Positions 37,115 through 46,596 of a stretch of 64,000 bases of DNA are shown one piece after another (positions within the stretch are counted from its first letter, which is position 1; every line of letters starts with the position of its first letter). The stretch covers positions 748,707-812,706 of the forward strand of contig NZ_LN868937.1 of NCBI RefSeq assembly GCF_001244735.1, given 5' to 3'. The position numbers and the translations under genes are program-made. The notes under the pieces are model-generated. The model was not told the origin of the DNA, made no database searches, and saw nothing but the letters and a program-made list of their open reading frames with translations. Source of the stretch: Bacillus andreraoultii (GTDB lineage: Bacteria > Bacillota > Bacilli > Bacillales > Caldibacillaceae).

Positions 37115-37330
37115 ACATAAGAAAGATTAGGTGTCTTAATCACAAGACTTAATAGGGAAGTTGGTGCAAATCCAACGCGGTCCCGCCACTGTAAATGGGA
37201 GCTCTCTTATATCAAGCCACTTTTCAATTGAAGGGGAAGGCATGGGAGAGTAATGATCATGAGCCAGGAGACCTGCCTATTCTTTTACACCAGTAGGACC
37301 TACGAGGATAGGGAGGTGTGCGAGTCAGAG
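37115..37330 (+). promoter_or_regulatory. Cobalamin (AdoCbl) riboswitch
   Basis: Contains the class hallmarks in order: AATAGGGAAGTTGGTGCAAA, then TCCAACGCGGTCCCGCCACT (B12-box region), and GAGCCAGGAGACCTGCC. It binds adenosylcobalamin and shuts off the operon when B12 is plentiful. The terminator at 37353 lies directly downstream, so control is probably by premature termination. Confidence 0.95.
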
Positions 37331-37352
37331 AAAAGAACGGTCGTCTGTGATA

Positions 37353-37386
37353 GCATCCCCTTACATAAGCGGGATGCTTTTTTGGT
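37353..37386 (+). terminator. Riboswitch expression-platform terminator
   Basis: GCATCCC...GGGATGC stem followed by a run of T, between riboswitch and btuF. Confidence 0.88.
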
Positions 37387-37429
37387 GTAGTTGAAAAATT
37401 TCCAAACAAGAAAAAAGGAGAGAATGAGA

Positions 37430-38413
37430 TTGAAAAAAAGATACATATCCATTTTATTTGCACTCTTAATGACCATTGGTGTTCTTACAGGATGTGCAGC
37501 AAATGATGGAGCAGATAAGAATAATAACGAAACACAAACAGAACAAGCGGAGAAAACAAACGAACAAACTGAATCAGCTTTTCCGATAACCTTGAAAGAT
37601 GCGACCGCTAAAGAGGTCACTATTAAGGAAAAACCAGAGAAAATTGTTTCAGTTATACCAAGTAATACAGAGATTGCCTTTGCCCTAGGAATTGGTGATG
37701 AAATTGTTGGTGTGTCCGATAATGATAACTATCCAAAAGAAGTGGCCGATAAGGAAAAGGTTGGGGGAATGGAACTAAATATCGAAAAGATTATTTCTCT
37801 AAAACCCGATCTCATTTTAGCGCATGAATCAGGAATGGGTTCATTCGATGCTGGTTTAAACCAGTTACGTGATGCAGGTATTACCGTTCTTGTTGTAAAT
37901 GATGCGACGAATTTTGAGGAAACTTATGAATCTATTGGGATGATTGCCGAAGCAACTGGTACGAAAGAAGAAGCTGAAAAAATCATATCAGATATGAAAG
38001 ATAAGATTAAAGTGATTGAAGAAAAAGCAGCGTCTATTAAAGATGTGAAGAAAGTATTTATGGAAATTTCCCCAGAACCAGAAATTTATGCAGCTGGAAA
38101 AAATACATTCATGGATGAAATTTTGAAAATCATTAATGCAAAAAATGCAGTGACAGAAGAAGGTTGGCCAAAGATGGATCAAGAGGCTATTATATCAACG
38201 AATCCAGATGTCATTCTTACTACATACGGAGACTATACAGATGATCCAATCGGGCATGTTCTAAGCCGTAAAGGTTGGGAAAAAGTAGGTGCGATAAAGA
38301 ACAAACAAGTGGTAGATGTAAATCCTGATTTAGTCACTCGACCAGGTCCACGTCTTGTTGAAGGGGTAGAGGAAGTTGCAAAAGCAGTTTACCCAGACAT
38401 TTTTGGCGAATAA
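37430..38413 (+). CDS. btuF: Corrinoid ABC transporter substrate-binding lipoprotein
   Basis: A class III binding protein of 327 residues. The signal peptide ends in the lipobox LTGC, so it is a membrane-anchored lipoprotein. The domain has the family pattern EKIVSVIPSNTEIAFALGIGDEIVGVSDND (quoted in part: SNTEIAFALG), LKPDLILAHE, GITVLVVNDA and VDVNPDLVTRPGPRLVEG. TTG 37430 lies 9 bases after AAAGGAG; ATG 37424 is closer to it and less likely. It is first in the B12 operon and hands corrinoids to BtuC. Confidence 0.92.
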   Translation: MKKRYISILFALLMTIGVLTGCAANDGADKNNNETQTEQAEKTNEQTESAFPITLKDATAKEVTIKEKPEKIVSVIPSNTEIAFALGIGDEIVGVSDNDNYPKEVADKEKVGGMELNIEKIISLKPDLILAHESGMGSFDAGLNQLRDAGITVLVVNDATNFEETYESIGMIAEATGTKEEAEKIISDMKDKIKVIEEKAASIKDVKKVFMEISPEPEIYAAGKNTFMDEILKIINAKNAVTEEGWPKMDQEAIISTNPDVILTTYGDYTDDPIGHVLSRKGWEKVGAIKNKQVVDVNPDLVTRPGPRLVEGVEEVAKAVYPDIFGE

Positions 38414-39437
38414 ACGAATAGCCTATGTAGCTGCCTCAGCTTTCCTCATTGTGGCGATACTTGTAGGAATTTCAATCGGTACTGTAATGGTACCGATTGT
38501 TGACATTGTCAAAGTAATAACAGCAGGAATCTTTCATAAGGAACCGAATGTAGACCCAATGTTTGTTTCGATTGTCTGGAATATTCGACTTCCACGGGTA
38601 CTACTTGCAGGGTTCGTCGGTGCGTCTCTCGCCATTGCCGGGGCAGCGTTTCAAGGACTGCTACGAAACCCCTTGGCTGACCCTTACACACTCGGCGTTT
38701 CATCAGGCGCTTCAGTCGGTGCGGTACTTACCATTTTTCTTAATCTCTCCATCCCGTTCTTTGGTGCATTTACTTTACCATTTTTAAGTATCGTATTTGC
38801 GCTTATTACTATTTTTATTGTTTTAATTTTCGCAAAAAAGATTGACCGCGCGATGAAAGTTGAAACGATTATATTAACTGGAATTATTTTTAGTTCGTTT
38901 TTAGGTGCATTTATTTCCCTCATGATTGCCTTAACGGGTGAAGAACTTCGGCAAATAGTTGGTTGGTTACTTGGCAGTGTGTCGATGCGTGGATGGGACT
39001 ACTTGAAAATTATGCTTCCGTTCTTTTTACTCGGCTCATTGCTATTAATTTTGAATGGGAAAGAATTAAATGCGATGTCCTTTGGTGAGGAGCGAGCGAA
39101 ACATTTAGGTGTGAATGTTAAGTTACGGAAATTACTTGTATTAATTGCCGGCTCCATTTTAACAGGTGCTGCAGTTGCGGTATCGGGGACCATTGGTTTT
39201 GTCGGATTAGTCATTCCACATTTAACACGATTGTTATGGGGACCAGATCACCGGCATTTATTACCGTTATCGATTTTGACAGGAAGTGGCTTCTTAATTT
39301 TAGCTGATTTAGTTGCGAGAACAATCATTTCACCAACAGAATTACCGATTGGTGTTATTACCGCTTTAATTGGGGCGCCGGTGTTTGCTGGATTATTAAT
39401 GAGAAGTAAAAGGAAAGCAGGGAGAACATGGCAATAA
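38403..39437 (+). CDS. btuC: Corrinoid ABC transporter permease (FecCD family)
   Basis: A 344-residue permease with about ten helices and the FecCD signatures RLPRVLLAGFVGASLAIAGA (first 20 residues quoted), GLLRNPLADPYTLGVSSGAS, and GTIGFVGLVIPHLTRLLWGPDHR near the ATPase-contact loop (quoted in part: GFVGLVIPHLTR). TTG 38403 overlaps the btuF end by 11 bases; no strong RBS, so translation is probably coupled. The frame is open from 38376. Confidence 0.93.
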   Translation: MANKRIAYVAASAFLIVAILVGISIGTVMVPIVDIVKVITAGIFHKEPNVDPMFVSIVWNIRLPRVLLAGFVGASLAIAGAAFQGLLRNPLADPYTLGVSSGASVGAVLTIFLNLSIPFFGAFTLPFLSIVFALITIFIVLIFAKKIDRAMKVETIILTGIIFSSFLGAFISLMIALTGEELRQIVGWLLGSVSMRGWDYLKIMLPFFLLGSLLLILNGKELNAMSFGEERAKHLGVNVKLRKLLVLIAGSILTGAAVAVSGTIGFVGLVIPHLTRLLWGPDHRHLLPLSILTGSGFLILADLVARTIISPTELPIGVITALIGAPVFAGLLMRSKRKAGRTWQ

Positions 39438-40903
39438 TTGAAGTAGAAACGATTTCCGGTGGTTATCATAGCGAGCCTGTCATAAAGGATGTCTCCTTTT
39501 CGGTTGAGAAAGGTACCTTTTTCGGAATTCTTGGTCCAAATGGGAGTGGAAAGACAACACTTTTAAAAATGATTAGTGGTGTATTACCTTTACAAGCTGG
39601 ACATCTCTCTGTGAAAAATAAGCCAATCCATGCTTATTCAGCGAAAGAGCTTGCTAAAGTGATCGCTGTTTTATCCCAACATTCGTCACAAGCATTTTCT
39701 TATACAGTAAAAGAAACTGTTTCTCTCGGTCGTTATGCACACCAACGAGATTTTTTTCAGTTCTGGTCGGATAAAGATGAAGCCATTTGTCAAGAAGTCA
39801 TGAGATGGACTGGTGTTGATCGCTTCCAACATGATTCCATTGAATTTTTATCAGGTGGGGAAAAACAGCGAGTCTTTCTAGCTCAAGCACTCGCACAACA
39901 ACCGGAAATTTTGCTCTTAGATGAACCAACGAATCATTTGGATTTATCTTACCAAAAAGAACTATTAGACTTATTGAAAAATTGGACGAAGGAAAAAGGG
40001 TTAACGGTAATCTCCATTTTTCATGATATTAATTTAGCAGGACTTTACTGTGATAACATTCTTCTACTAGAAAATGGAAAAGTGATTCAAAATGCTTCAC
40101 CGAAAGAAGTTTTAAAAGAGAAAACGATTCAACAGGTATACAAAACAAAAATTGAAATGCATCAACATCCTAAAGTACCCGCTCCGTTAATGGTGTTACT
40201 GCCGAGTGAAACTCAGACGGATGGGTTAAATGAAATTACAGAAAAAAATATACGAATACATGATGAGTTAATTGTGCTTCACTCGCCTATGATGTTAAGA
40301 ACGATGTCATCCGGTGTACTTGGTTCAGGTCTCGGGTGGCATGATACATTTATTAATCGTCATGTAGATAAAAACTACGATTGTAGAAACTACCGTGAAG
40401 ATATGACGAGATTTGTAAAGGAAAAAGGTTTCAATCCATTGAATACAGTTGGTATGATGACTGCCGTAAAACTAAGGGACGCAGTATATAAGTGTTATGA
40501 GATGGATGCGTTCTCTTTATTTATTGTCGTCACAGCAGGTGTTGGAAATGCAGTAGATGTATCGAAAAGTATCCAACATGATTCAAATTTGAAACCAGGA
40601 ACGATTAATATTTGGGTATTTATTAACGGGAAGTTATCAGAGGAAGCGTTTATTCAATCGATTATGACTGCAACGGAAGCGAAAGTGAAAGCGTTAAGTG
40701 AATTACAAATTGTTGATAAAGAAACTGACACAATGGCAACTGGAACATCAACGGACAGTTTACTAATTGCTGCAACACAAAAGGGTAAGTTTCATGAATT
40801 TGCGGGAACAATCACTCCCCTCGGAAAATTAATCGGAACGGGTGTTTATGAATGTACAATAGAAGCCATTAAAAACGGAATAAAAAGGAGAATCAACGAA
40901 TGA
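39428..40903 (+). CDS. btuD-cbiZ: Fusion: corrinoid ABC ATPase (BtuD) + adenosylcobinamide amidohydrolase (CbiZ)
   Basis: A 491-residue two-domain protein. Residues 1-250 are an ABC ATPase: Walker A LGPNGSGKTT (35-44), signature FLSGGEKQRV, Walker B ILLLDEPTNHLD, H-loop SIFHDINL. Residues about 280-491 are CbiZ: MSSGVLGSGLGWHDTFINRH, VTAGVGNAVD, and DTMATGTSTDSLLIAA. CbiZ cleaves the aminopropanol side chain of pseudo- or foreign cobinamides to give adenosylcobyric acid. The fusion ties import to remodelling. It overlaps btuC by 10 and cbiB by 4 bases. Confidence 0.93.
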   Translation: MAIIEVETISGGYHSEPVIKDVSFSVEKGTFFGILGPNGSGKTTLLKMISGVLPLQAGHLSVKNKPIHAYSAKELAKVIAVLSQHSSQAFSYTVKETVSLGRYAHQRDFFQFWSDKDEAICQEVMRWTGVDRFQHDSIEFLSGGEKQRVFLAQALAQQPEILLLDEPTNHLDLSYQKELLDLLKNWTKEKGLTVISIFHDINLAGLYCDNILLLENGKVIQNASPKEVLKEKTIQQVYKTKIEMHQHPKVPAPLMVLLPSETQTDGLNEITEKNIRIHDELIVLHSPMMLRTMSSGVLGSGLGWHDTFINRHVDKNYDCRNYREDMTRFVKEKGFNPLNTVGMMTAVKLRDAVYKCYEMDAFSLFIVVTAGVGNAVDVSKSIQHDSNLKPGTINIWVFINGKLSEEAFIQSIMTATEAKVKALSELQIVDKETDTMATGTSTDSLLIAATQKGKFHEFAGTITPLGKLIGTGVYECTIEAIKNGIKRRINE

Positions 40904-41883
40904 TTATCAGTCACCTAATAGCAATGACACTTGCTTTTTTGATTGATCGTATCGTTGGTGATCCTCCTACTTGGCCCCATCCGGTAAGATGGATTGGCTC
41001 TCTCATTTCAAAATTAGAAAAAATACTGAATAAAGGGAATGGACGTAAAATAAAGGGCTTCATCATGGTAAGCATTGTCTTAATTATTGTCTTTTCCATG
41101 ACATTATTCGTAACCTTTCTCGGTTATTACATCCATCAATGGGTAGGAATTACAATAGAAGCCTTACTCATTTCCACAACCATTGCCCAAAAAAGCTTAC
41201 AAGATGCTGCATTAGAAGTGTATCGCCCACTTGCACAAGGCAAGCTGGAAGAAGCGCGGTTAAAGTTGTCTTATATCGTTGGGAGAGATACAGACGAGTT
41301 AGAGGAAAGGGAAATAACGCGAGGTGTTGTCGAGACCGTCGCAGAAAATACAAGTGATGGGGTGACGGCACCGCTGTTTTGGACGATGCTTGGTGGTGCT
41401 CCTCTTGCTTTTATTTATCGAGTAGTAAATACATGTGACTCGATGGTTGGCTATAAAAATGAACGTTACGAAGAGTTTGGTTATCCCTCGGCAAAATTAG
41501 ATGATCTTCTAAACTGGATTCCTAGTCGGTTGACCGGATTCTTTATGATCCTTGTCAATCCATCCTATGTTTGGGGAAAATCGCAAACATGGCATTTTTT
41601 ACTACGGGATGCAAAAAAACACCCAAGCCCAAATAGTGGATGGTGTGAAGCGGCAGTAGCAGCTCTTCTTGGTGTTCAGCTTGGAGGAAGAAATACATAT
41701 AAAGGTGTCGCATCAAACCGGGCGTTAATGGGGGAAGCAACTCGACCACTCCATTTCTCTGATATATTAAAAACAAATCGCATCTTACGGCGAACATCTG
41801 TTGCGTTTCTATTATTCCTTTTGATAGGAGGTGCTTTTATTGAAATGGCCATCACATGGATCGAATCCACATTATTTATATGA
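40900..41883 (+). CDS. cbiB: Adenosylcobinamide-phosphate synthase
   Basis: A 327-residue membrane protein with four to five helices. Family marks: DRIVGDPPTWPHPVRWIG at the N-terminus, VAENTSDGVTAPLFWTMLGG, NTCDSMVGYKNERY and SPNSGWCEAAVA. It attaches aminopropanol phosphate to adenosylcobyric acid. Here it rebuilds the side chain after CbiZ. It overlaps cbiZ and the next gene (cobD), which makes its amino alcohol. Confidence 0.95.
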   Translation: MIISHLIAMTLAFLIDRIVGDPPTWPHPVRWIGSLISKLEKILNKGNGRKIKGFIMVSIVLIIVFSMTLFVTFLGYYIHQWVGITIEALLISTTIAQKSLQDAALEVYRPLAQGKLEEARLKLSYIVGRDTDELEEREITRGVVETVAENTSDGVTAPLFWTMLGGAPLAFIYRVVNTCDSMVGYKNERYEEFGYPSAKLDDLLNWIPSRLTGFFMILVNPSYVWGKSQTWHFLLRDAKKHPSPNSGWCEAAVAALLGVQLGGRNTYKGVASNRALMGEATRPLHFSDILKTNRILRRTSVAFLLFLLIGGAFIEMAITWIESTLFI

Positions 41884-42925
41884 AGCAATAGGGATGGAAA
41901 AGCCTGAGATTGTATATGATTTTAGTGCAAATATTAATCCGCTTGGGCCACCAGCGAACTTAAGAGAAAACTGGAATGCGTTATTTTCGACGATCCAACA
42001 ATATCCGGACCCTGACGCCACTTCGTTAAAGGAAAAAATTGTGGAACAAGGAGGTATAGGGCCAGATCAACTACTCATTGGTAATGGTGGTGCGGAAATC
42101 ATCGCCTTAATTGGTCATTGGCTTCGAGGAAAACGGGTGATGATTGTGGAACCAACGTTTTCCGAATATGAACAAGCATGTCGCACAAATCACTGTGAAG
42201 TTACCTATTTTTATATGAAGGAAACGGGAGAAATGGATGTTACTCAATTGATTGCGCAGCTTCCAAATAAGGATGCCCTGTTTTTATGTAATCCGAATAA
42301 CCCTACGGGGACATGTTTAGAAAAACAGGTGATTGAAGAAATTTTGACTGCGTGTGAGCAGTACAATTGTTATTTTATGATTGATGAAGCTTTTTATGAT
42401 TTTGTTACCGGCTATGAATCACTCGTTCCATTGCTTAAGCGCTTCCCAAATTTAATCCTCATTCGTTCCATGACGAAAATGTTTGCCATACCAGGATTGC
42501 GATTAGGCTATACACTCGCAAATCGTTCCGTCATTAAAAGTCTAGCAAACTTGCAAGCGCATTGGAGTGTGAATCGTATTGCAATTTGTGCAGGTGAACT
42601 CGTTTTGCACGAAGAAGGATTTATTGAACGGACGAGGAAGCTAGTGGATAGCGAACGGGAGAGACTATTTCAATTTTACCGTGAAAATGATTTTGAAGTA
42701 TCTCCTTCAAAAGTAAATTTCTATTTATTACGAGATAGAACCCTTCAAGATCAATGGCCACTTTTTCAATTTTTATTAAAAGAAGGTATCGTCCCAAGAC
42801 ATACATTTAACTTTCCAGGATTAAAAGGGCGTTGGTTACGGTTTGCAATTAGAAGTGAACATGAAAATACATATGTAATCGAGGCGATGCGAAAATGGCG
42901 AGTCAGTTACCCATTATCTTTGTAA
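41840..42925 (+). CDS. cobD: L-threonine-O-3-phosphate decarboxylase
   Basis: A 361-residue PLP enzyme of the aminotransferase I fold. It starts KWPSHGSNPHYLYEA, as in other CobD proteins. SANINPLGPP, LFLCNPNNPTGT, IDEAFYDF, and the PLP lysine in SMTKMFAIPGLRLGY follow. It makes (R)-1-amino-2-propanol phosphate for CbiB. TTG 41840 has AGGAGG 8 bases upstream inside cbiB and is preferred over GTG 41831. Confidence 0.93.
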   Translation: MKWPSHGSNPHYLYEAIGMEKPEIVYDFSANINPLGPPANLRENWNALFSTIQQYPDPDATSLKEKIVEQGGIGPDQLLIGNGGAEIIALIGHWLRGKRVMIVEPTFSEYEQACRTNHCEVTYFYMKETGEMDVTQLIAQLPNKDALFLCNPNNPTGTCLEKQVIEEILTACEQYNCYFMIDEAFYDFVTGYESLVPLLKRFPNLILIRSMTKMFAIPGLRLGYTLANRSVIKSLANLQAHWSVNRIAICAGELVLHEEGFIERTRKLVDSERERLFQFYRENDFEVSPSKVNFYLLRDRTLQDQWPLFQFLLKEGIVPRHTFNFPGLKGRWLRFAIRSEHENTYVIEAMRKWRVSYPLSL

Positions 42926-43476
42926 CTGGTGGGGTTCGTAGTGGGAAAAGTGGTTACGCTGAAGAATTAGCCGAAAAGTGGTGGATCACAGAACCTAAAG
43001 GAAAACTACATTATATTGCGACAATGCAGGTAACAGATTCGGAACTGGAAACAAGAATTTCCCACCACCAATTAGGTCGAAAAGAAAGTGGACTTCCATG
43101 GTATACATGGGAAAAGCCCACATCTATTGGTGAGCTCGCAAATCACTTTAGTAAAAATGATACAGTTCTTCTCGATTGTTTAACAACGTGGCTAAATAAT
43201 GAATTACTTGTTTCAGGTGCTTGGCAAAATGGGGAATTTCGTGCGGATTTATTGAATAAAATGTGGTGTGAGCTCCAATCCATTGCCTCTCATGTTAACA
43301 AACTCATCATTGTTAGTAATGAAGTACTAAGCGAACCGATTGCAACTAATGAACTCGTCCTCTTTTATTGCGAGCTACTTGGCAAGCTACATCAACAAAT
43401 CGTTCGATATGCTTCCCAAGCGATTTTAGTTGAAGTAGGAATTCCAGTCTACATGAAAGGGAGGGAAGGAATATGA
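42895..43476 (+). CDS. cobU: Adenosylcobinamide kinase / guanylyltransferase
   Basis: A 193-residue P-loop protein: [18 protein letters not shown] (Walker A), HYIATMQ, a HH pair in SHHQLGRKE for the guanylated His, and [13 protein letters not shown]. It phosphorylates adenosylcobinamide and transfers GMP. The later SNEV motif is followed by a diverged LSEPIAT instead of the usual GIVP. A second CobU-like gene lies at 45656. Overlaps cobD by 31 bases. Confidence 0.9.
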   Translation: MASQLPIIFVTGGVRSGKSGYAEELAEKWWITEPKGKLHYIATMQVTDSELETRISHHQLGRKESGLPWYTWEKPTSIGELANHFSKNDTVLLDCLTTWLNNELLVSGAWQNGEFRADLLNKMWCELQSIASHVNKLIIVSNEVLSEPIATNELVLFYCELLGKLHQQIVRYASQAILVEVGIPVYMKGREGI

Positions 43477-44339
43477 AAGGTGTTATGATTCAAGGGACAG
43501 CTTCCAATGTTGGAAAAAGTTTAATAGCAACAGCCTTATGTCGGCTATTTGCTGATGAAGGGTTAAAAACAGCTCCTTTTAAATCGCAAAATATGTCAAA
43601 TTATACTTATATAACGGAGGAAGGACTAGAAATAAGTCGGGCACAGGGCCTTCAAGCAGAAGCAGCACGAACAAAGCCTACTGTGTGGATGAATCCGATT
43701 CTATTAAAGCCAAGTTCAGATCAACATTCAGAAATCGTATTACTTGGAAAAGGAAAAAAGACGTTATCTGGGAAAGCTTATCGGGAGCAATTTTATGAAA
43801 AAGGAATCGACATAATAAAGCAATCAATTCAGGAACTTTCTAAAACGTATGATGTATTGGTTATGGAAGGTGCTGGGAGTCCAGTAGAAATGAATTTAAA
43901 GACTCGTGAACTTGTGAATATGAAAGTTGCGGAACTGGCGGATGTTCCTGTCTTTTTGGTTTCTGACATAGATCGTGGCGGTGTATTTGCAAGTATTATC
44001 GGAACCCTTGAATTACTACCAGAAAATGAGCGGAAACGAGTAAAGGGAATTATTATTAATAAATTTCGAGGTGATCTTGATTTATTTACTGATGGATTGA
44101 ATTGGCTCGAAAACCGTACGGGTATTCCTGTTCTTGGTGTTTTACCGTACATAAAAAATCATAGGATTGATGGTGAGGACTCTCTTTCTAATCAGTTGTC
44201 TGTTGAAGAAAAGGCACAGACTCACTTCAATCAAGATGAACATTATGCTAGCCTTGCAAAAGTAGTCAGGGGCTATTTAGATTGGGACAAAGTAAAGAAA
44301 ATTGTCTTTGAATGGGGAAACAGTGATGAAAACTATTAA
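43473..44339 (+). CDS. cobQ: Cobyric acid synthase lacking the glutaminase domain
   Basis: 288 residues instead of about 500. The N-terminal DTBS-like synthetase domain is whole: [42 protein letters not shown], and [16 protein letters not shown]. After [15 protein letters not shown] (about residue 232) the glutamine amidotransferase domain, with its Cys-His-Glu triad, is missing, and the protein goes directly to a tail like the normal CobQ end ([13 protein letters not shown]). This looks like an in-frame deletion. It may be inactive, use free ammonia, or be dispensable because CbiZ delivers cobyric acid. Confidence 0.9.
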   Translation: MKGVMIQGTASNVGKSLIATALCRLFADEGLKTAPFKSQNMSNYTYITEEGLEISRAQGLQAEAARTKPTVWMNPILLKPSSDQHSEIVLLGKGKKTLSGKAYREQFYEKGIDIIKQSIQELSKTYDVLVMEGAGSPVEMNLKTRELVNMKVAELADVPVFLVSDIDRGGVFASIIGTLELLPENERKRVKGIIINKFRGDLDLFTDGLNWLENRTGIPVLGVLPYIKNHRIDGEDSLSNQLSVEEKAQTHFNQDEHYASLAKVVRGYLDWDKVKKIVFEWGNSDENY

Positions 44340-45117
44340 AGGACTCATTCTCTGTATTCAGTTTTTTACTAGTATCCCCGTTCCATATGAAGTACCTATG
44401 GATAAAACCTACATTGAACGAGCGATTCGAATGTTTCCAATGCTGGGTCTGTTACAAGGAATGATTTATACACTCATTACTTATTTATTAGTAGAGTGGT
44501 CACCTCTTTCAACATTGGCTATTTCATTTATCATCTGGTTGGTCTGGATTCTAGTTACTGGCGGATTACATCTTGATGGCTGGATGGATGTAAGTGATGC
44601 GTATTTTTCTTATCGTGATCCGAAAAGACGGCTAGACATAATGAAAGATTCCCGAGTTGGTGCTTTCGGTGTTTTATCTGTCATGATTTTATTAAGTGCT
44701 CGGTTTCTTTTTATTTTCGAGACGATTGATCGGATGACACCTATTGTTTATTTATTCATATTTATCATCCCTTTTTTCGGTAAAATCATTGTCGGTATGC
44801 TAATTGTCACTGTAAAATCAGCAAAATCATCTGGACTTGGTGTTATGTTTCAAGAAGCAGCAACGAAGGGGACGCTCTTTACTTATCCGGTTTATCTCGT
44901 CTTCTTATTTTTGATTAGTTACTTCATATGGCCTCATTCATTTTTTATGCTCATTGTCTTTTTATTTTTCACAGGTATTTACATCGCTATCATTCGAAAA
45001 AAGATTGTTTCATGGTTTGGTGGGATGACTGGAGATGTTCTTGGTGCATCAATAGAGGGAGGAGAAACGCTATTATGGATGATTCTGTGGTTATTGCCTT
45101 ATTTCGTCACGGATTAA
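44326..45117 (+). CDS. cobS: Adenosylcobinamide-GDP ribazoletransferase (cobalamin synthase)
   Basis: A 263-residue membrane protein with about six helices. Marks: [13 protein letters not shown] at the N-terminus, [18 protein letters not shown] with the metal-binding acidic residues, and [11 protein letters not shown]. It joins adenosylcobinamide-GDP and alpha-ribazole(-phosphate). ATG 44326 lies inside the end of cobQ with GGGG at good distance. Confidence 0.94.
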   Translation: MKTIKGLILCIQFFTSIPVPYEVPMDKTYIERAIRMFPMLGLLQGMIYTLITYLLVEWSPLSTLAISFIIWLVWILVTGGLHLDGWMDVSDAYFSYRDPKRRLDIMKDSRVGAFGVLSVMILLSARFLFIFETIDRMTPIVYLFIFIIPFFGKIIVGMLIVTVKSAKSSGLGVMFQEAATKGTLFTYPVYLVFLFLISYFIWPHSFFMLIVFLFFTGIYIAIIRKKIVSWFGGMTGDVLGASIEGGETLLWMILWLLPYFVTD

Positions 45118-45704
45118 CAGCATTGAATAAACAAAAAGCATATATCGGTTGGACCGATGCCCCGATTTCTGAAGAAGAGAAAGAACGGTTAGCGAATCAA
45201 GCTTATTATGGCTTCCCATATGATTTCATCATTTCAAGTGATTTAACGCGTTGTTTGCAGACAGCGGAGATTTTGTTTCCGTGGAAAAAAGTGTACAAAA
45301 TGAATCAATTTCGTGAACTACATTTTGGCGAGTGGGAAGGAAAAACATATGAACAACTGAAAAATGATACGAATTATATAGAGTGGTTACATGCACCTTT
45401 TGAAGTAACACCACCTGGGGGTGAAAATTTTCAAATGTTTAACAACCGAGTCGATGAAGGATGGAAACAAATAGTGGAAATGATTGAAAGGAATCGAGTA
45501 AAGAAAGTAGCCATTGTTACCCATGAAGGCGTGATTCGCGATTTACTGTTGAAATATGCCAACAGTCATAAGCAATTTTGGGAATGGCATGTTCCCCATG
45601 GCACTGGATTTGAACTTATATGGAATTGTCAAACGGCTTTTAGGAGGGGTGAGCGATGCACTTTGTTACGGGAGGTGCCTTTAACGGCAAATCAGCATGG
45701 GTGA
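45075..45704 (+). CDS. cobC: Histidine phosphatase, CobC-like (alpha-ribazole phosphatase)
   Basis: A 209-residue phosphoglycerate-mutase-fold protein: [20 protein letters not shown] with the RHG phosphate pocket, ISSDLTRCLQTAEILF, LHFGEWEGKTYEQL, and VTHEGVIRDLLL with the second His. In this context it should remove the phosphate from alpha-ribazole or cobalamin phosphate. ATG 45075 is preceded by AGGGAGGAG; the frame is open upstream from 44928 within cobS. Overlaps the cobS end by 43 bases. Confidence 0.88.
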   Translation: MDDSVVIALFRHGLTALNKQKAYIGWTDAPISEEEKERLANQAYYGFPYDFIISSDLTRCLQTAEILFPWKKVYKMNQFRELHFGEWEGKTYEQLKNDTNYIEWLHAPFEVTPPGGENFQMFNNRVDEGWKQIVEMIERNRVKKVAIVTHEGVIRDLLLKYANSHKQFWEWHVPHGTGFELIWNCQTAFRRGERCTLLREVPLTANQHG

Positions 45705-46090
45705 AGGAAACCTTCTCTTTGAATGAAGAAAATTGTAAATGGTTTTCTGGTTATAAAAATCACCCACTACCCGAAAGATTTGCGGATAAAAATTGTTACG
45801 TAGTTGTTAGTGGGATAGAACAATATATAAAAACATGGCTGCAAAAGGAAGATGAGCAGACGATTTATAAGAAGTGGCAACAAAAGTTAACAACATGGGG
45901 GCAAATGGGAAAGGAAGGATGGAACATAATCATTATTGGTTCGGATATTACAAAAGGAATTGTTCCGATTGACCGAGGTGAAAGGTTATGGCGTGATGTC
46001 ACAGGGCGTATCTATCAACAAACAACAGCGGCCTGTGAACGAGTCGATATCATTTGGTACGGAATAAATATGAACGTGAAAAATTTTTAG
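45656..46090 (+). CDS. Second, shorter CobU-like P-loop protein
   Basis: A 144-residue protein with HFVTGGAFNGKSAWVKETF (Walker A) and GSDITKGIVPIDRGERLWRD, which matches the CobU motif after SNEV (GIVP, R, RD) and ends GRIYQQTTAA as CobU does. The guanylyl-accepting His pair is not evident. It is short for CobU (about 180). It may share the kinase/guanylyltransferase work with the cobU at 42895, which lacks the GIVP motif, or act on another corrinoid substrate. Overlaps the phosphatase gene by 49 bases. Confidence 0.75.
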   Translation: MHFVTGGAFNGKSAWVKETFSLNEENCKWFSGYKNHPLPERFADKNCYVVVSGIEQYIKTWLQKEDEQTIYKKWQQKLTTWGQMGKEGWNIIIIGSDITKGIVPIDRGERLWRDVTGRIYQQTTAACERVDIIWYGINMNVKNF

Positions 46091-46105
46091 GAGGCAAGGA
46101 TAAAG

Positions 46106-46585
46106 ATGAAAGTAAAGAAACTAAGTTTGTTAGCTATTTTTATTTCTTTATCTGTTGTCGGGGCGATGATTAAAGTACCTGCACCAATCTCGAGTGTTGC
46201 TTTAGATCTCTTGCCTGCATTAGTTGGCGTTGTAGTACTAGGAAGAAATGCTGGTTCTCTTGTTGCATGCCTTGGTCATCTTCTATCCGCCTTATTCGGT
46301 GGTATGCCACTCGGACCATTCCATATGTTAATCGCGTTTGAGATGGCTCTTCTTGTGTATGGATTTGGTTATATTTATCAAAAGGGGAAACGAATATTGG
46401 CTGCAATCTTTTTAGTGATTGGAAACACATTTGTTGCGAGTTTACCTTTCCTTTTTATCATCGGAATTGGATTTTATGTCGGAATGATTCCATCTTTATT
46501 CATCGGTTCAGTGATTAATGCAGCCTTAGCTATTATTCTCGCACCAAGTGTAGAAACATATTTCGTAAAACGATTACATATATAG
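46106..46585 (+). CDS. cblT: ECF transporter S component, CblT-like (alpha-ribazole)
   Basis: A 159-residue membrane protein with five to six helices of the ECF substrate-binding type: KKLSLLAIFISLSVVGAMIK, then GRNAGSLVACLGHLLSALFGG and PLGPFHMLIAFEMALLVYG (each quoted in part). RBS TAGGAGG. Its place directly before cblS in a B12 operon fits CblT, the alpha-ribazole uptake component described from Listeria and Geobacillus. The energising ECF module is not here. Confidence 0.82.
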   Translation: MKVKKLSLLAIFISLSVVGAMIKVPAPISSVALDLLPALVGVVVLGRNAGSLVACLGHLLSALFGGMPLGPFHMLIAFEMALLVYGFGYIYQKGKRILAAIFLVIGNTFVASLPFLFIIGIGFYVGMIPSLFIGSVINAALAIILAPSVETYFVKRLHI

Positions 46586-46596
46586 GGAGTGGAAGA

